From NCBI RefSeq assembly GCF_018131105.1, contig NZ_JAFCJI010000006.1:1-64000 (forward strand): 64,000 bases of DNA. The letters are read 5' to 3'. This DNA comes from Bradyrhizobium manausense (GTDB taxonomy: Bacteria; Pseudomonadota; Alphaproteobacteria; Rhizobiales; Xanthobacteraceae). Positions 63,550-64,000 of the stretch are shown piece by piece (the stretch's first letter is position 1; each line of letters begins with the position of its first letter). Under the pieces are notes generated by a model, which was given only the letters and a program-made list of their open reading frames with translations, was not told the origin of the DNA and ran no database searches. A program made the position numbers and the translations under genes.

Positions 63550-64000
63550 ATGCTCGGACGCATCTTCACGGTCGGTGGTTACACGCTGCTCTCGCGGCTG
63601 ACGGGATTTGCCCGCGACATCATGCTCGCGGCGATCCTCGGCGCCGGCCCGGTGGCCGACGCCTTTTTCGTGGCGCTGCGGCTGCCCAATCATTTCCGCG
63701 CGATCTTCGCGGAGGGGGCCTTCAACGCCGCCTGGGTGCCGGCCTATGCCCATGTCCATGGCGAGCGCGGGGAGGGGGCAGCGCGGCTGTTCGCCGACCG
63801 CATTTTCACGCTGCTGCTGGCCTCACAGGTATTCCTGCTGATCGTCGCCTGGCTGTTCATGCCGCAGGCCATGAGCCTTTTGGCGCCCGGCTTTTCCGAC
63901 GACGCCGAGCAGCGCAGGCTCGCGATCGAGCTGACCCGCATCACCTTTCCCTATCTCCTGCTGATCACGCTGGTGACACTCTATGGCGGCATGCTCAATG
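63550..64000 (+). CDS. murJ: Lipid II flippase MurJ, N-terminal part
   Basis: The first 150 residues of a polytopic MATE-like flippase are present and the gene continues past the window. The start MLGRIFTVGGYTLLSRLTGF is the standard MurJ/MviN N-terminus, and RLPNHFRAIFAEGAFNAAWV near 45 contains the conserved basic residues of the central cavity. It flips lipid II for peptidoglycan synthesis. It starts 47 bases after gnnB, with only a weak ribosome site. Confidence 0.93.
   Translation, partial: MLGRIFTVGGYTLLSRLTGFARDIMLAAILGAGPVADAFFVALRLPNHFRAIFAEGAFNAAWVPAYAHVHGERGEGAARLFADRIFTLLLASQVFLLIVAWLFMPQAMSLLAPGFSDDAEQRRLAIELTRITFPYLLLITLVTLYGGMLN

Overview
This 64 kb window is high-GC, densely coded chromosomal DNA. 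It looks like a Bradyrhizobium or close Nitrobacteraceae relative (Alphaproteobacteria, Rhizobiales): branched-chain-amino-acid-type (Liv) ABC systems are duplicated, palindromic intergenic elements of the Bradyrhizobium/Rhodopseudomonas type are present, there is a molybdenum storage protein locus, and a long lipopolysaccharide region fits the sugars known from bradyrhizobial LPS. The genus assignment is inference. No rRNA, tRNA, CRISPR array, prophage or classical insertion sequence was seen.

Layout. 1-1.4 kb: the tail of a GDP-L-fucose synthase and a PaaK-like acyl-CoA ligase whose start lies in a 14-bp tandem repeat. 1.5-11.2 kb: an AGE-family sugar isomerase, then a leftward operon livG-acyl-CoA synthetase-livH-livM-binding protein-livF with a divergent Crp/Fnr regulator. 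This operon is interrupted between the synthetase and livH by a 475-bp unit: a DUF559 endonuclease-like gene inside two ~80-bp inverted repeats. 11.3-19.1 kb: an MFS exporter, a zinc-ribbon/adenylate-cyclase/AAA/TPR signalling protein, a CxxC redoxin, a HemD-like protein, purU and a small lipoprotein. 19.6-26.6 kb: a second Liv operon running into a C-terminal-only MetE-like protein and a flavin monooxygenase, preceded by a promoter with a strong palindromic operator.

26.7-32.7 kb: a secreted TPR-caspase protein, then an HTH-methyltransferase, metK and ahcY, which together look like a methyl-cycle group. 32.9-38.6 kb: a Baeyer-Villiger-type monooxygenase, a YbfB-type MFS, an atypical SDR with a divergent LysR regulator, and an LpxO-like hydroxylase. 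38.7-40.4 kb: mosA and mosB for the molybdenum storage protein, with a one-base frameshift in mosB. 40.5-43.2 kb: a SnoaL-like protein, an MHS-type transporter and an FAH-family hydrolase.

43.2-64 kb: cell-surface polysaccharide genes. These are an MsbA-like ABC exporter, galE, an LPS-core-type glycosyltransferase, the heptose pathway (gmhB, waaF, hldD, hldE), an O-antigen ligase, and a set resembling the N-acetylquinovosamine route (membrane 4,6-dehydratase, 4-reductase, polyprenyl-phosphate sugar-1-P transferase). They are followed by a flippase-like membrane protein, manC, and a dehydrogenase/aminotransferase pair best read as GnnA/GnnB, which make the 2,3-diamino sugar of lipid A. murJ runs off the end. 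The genes together supply lipid A precursor, core heptose, O-antigen initiation, ligation and export.
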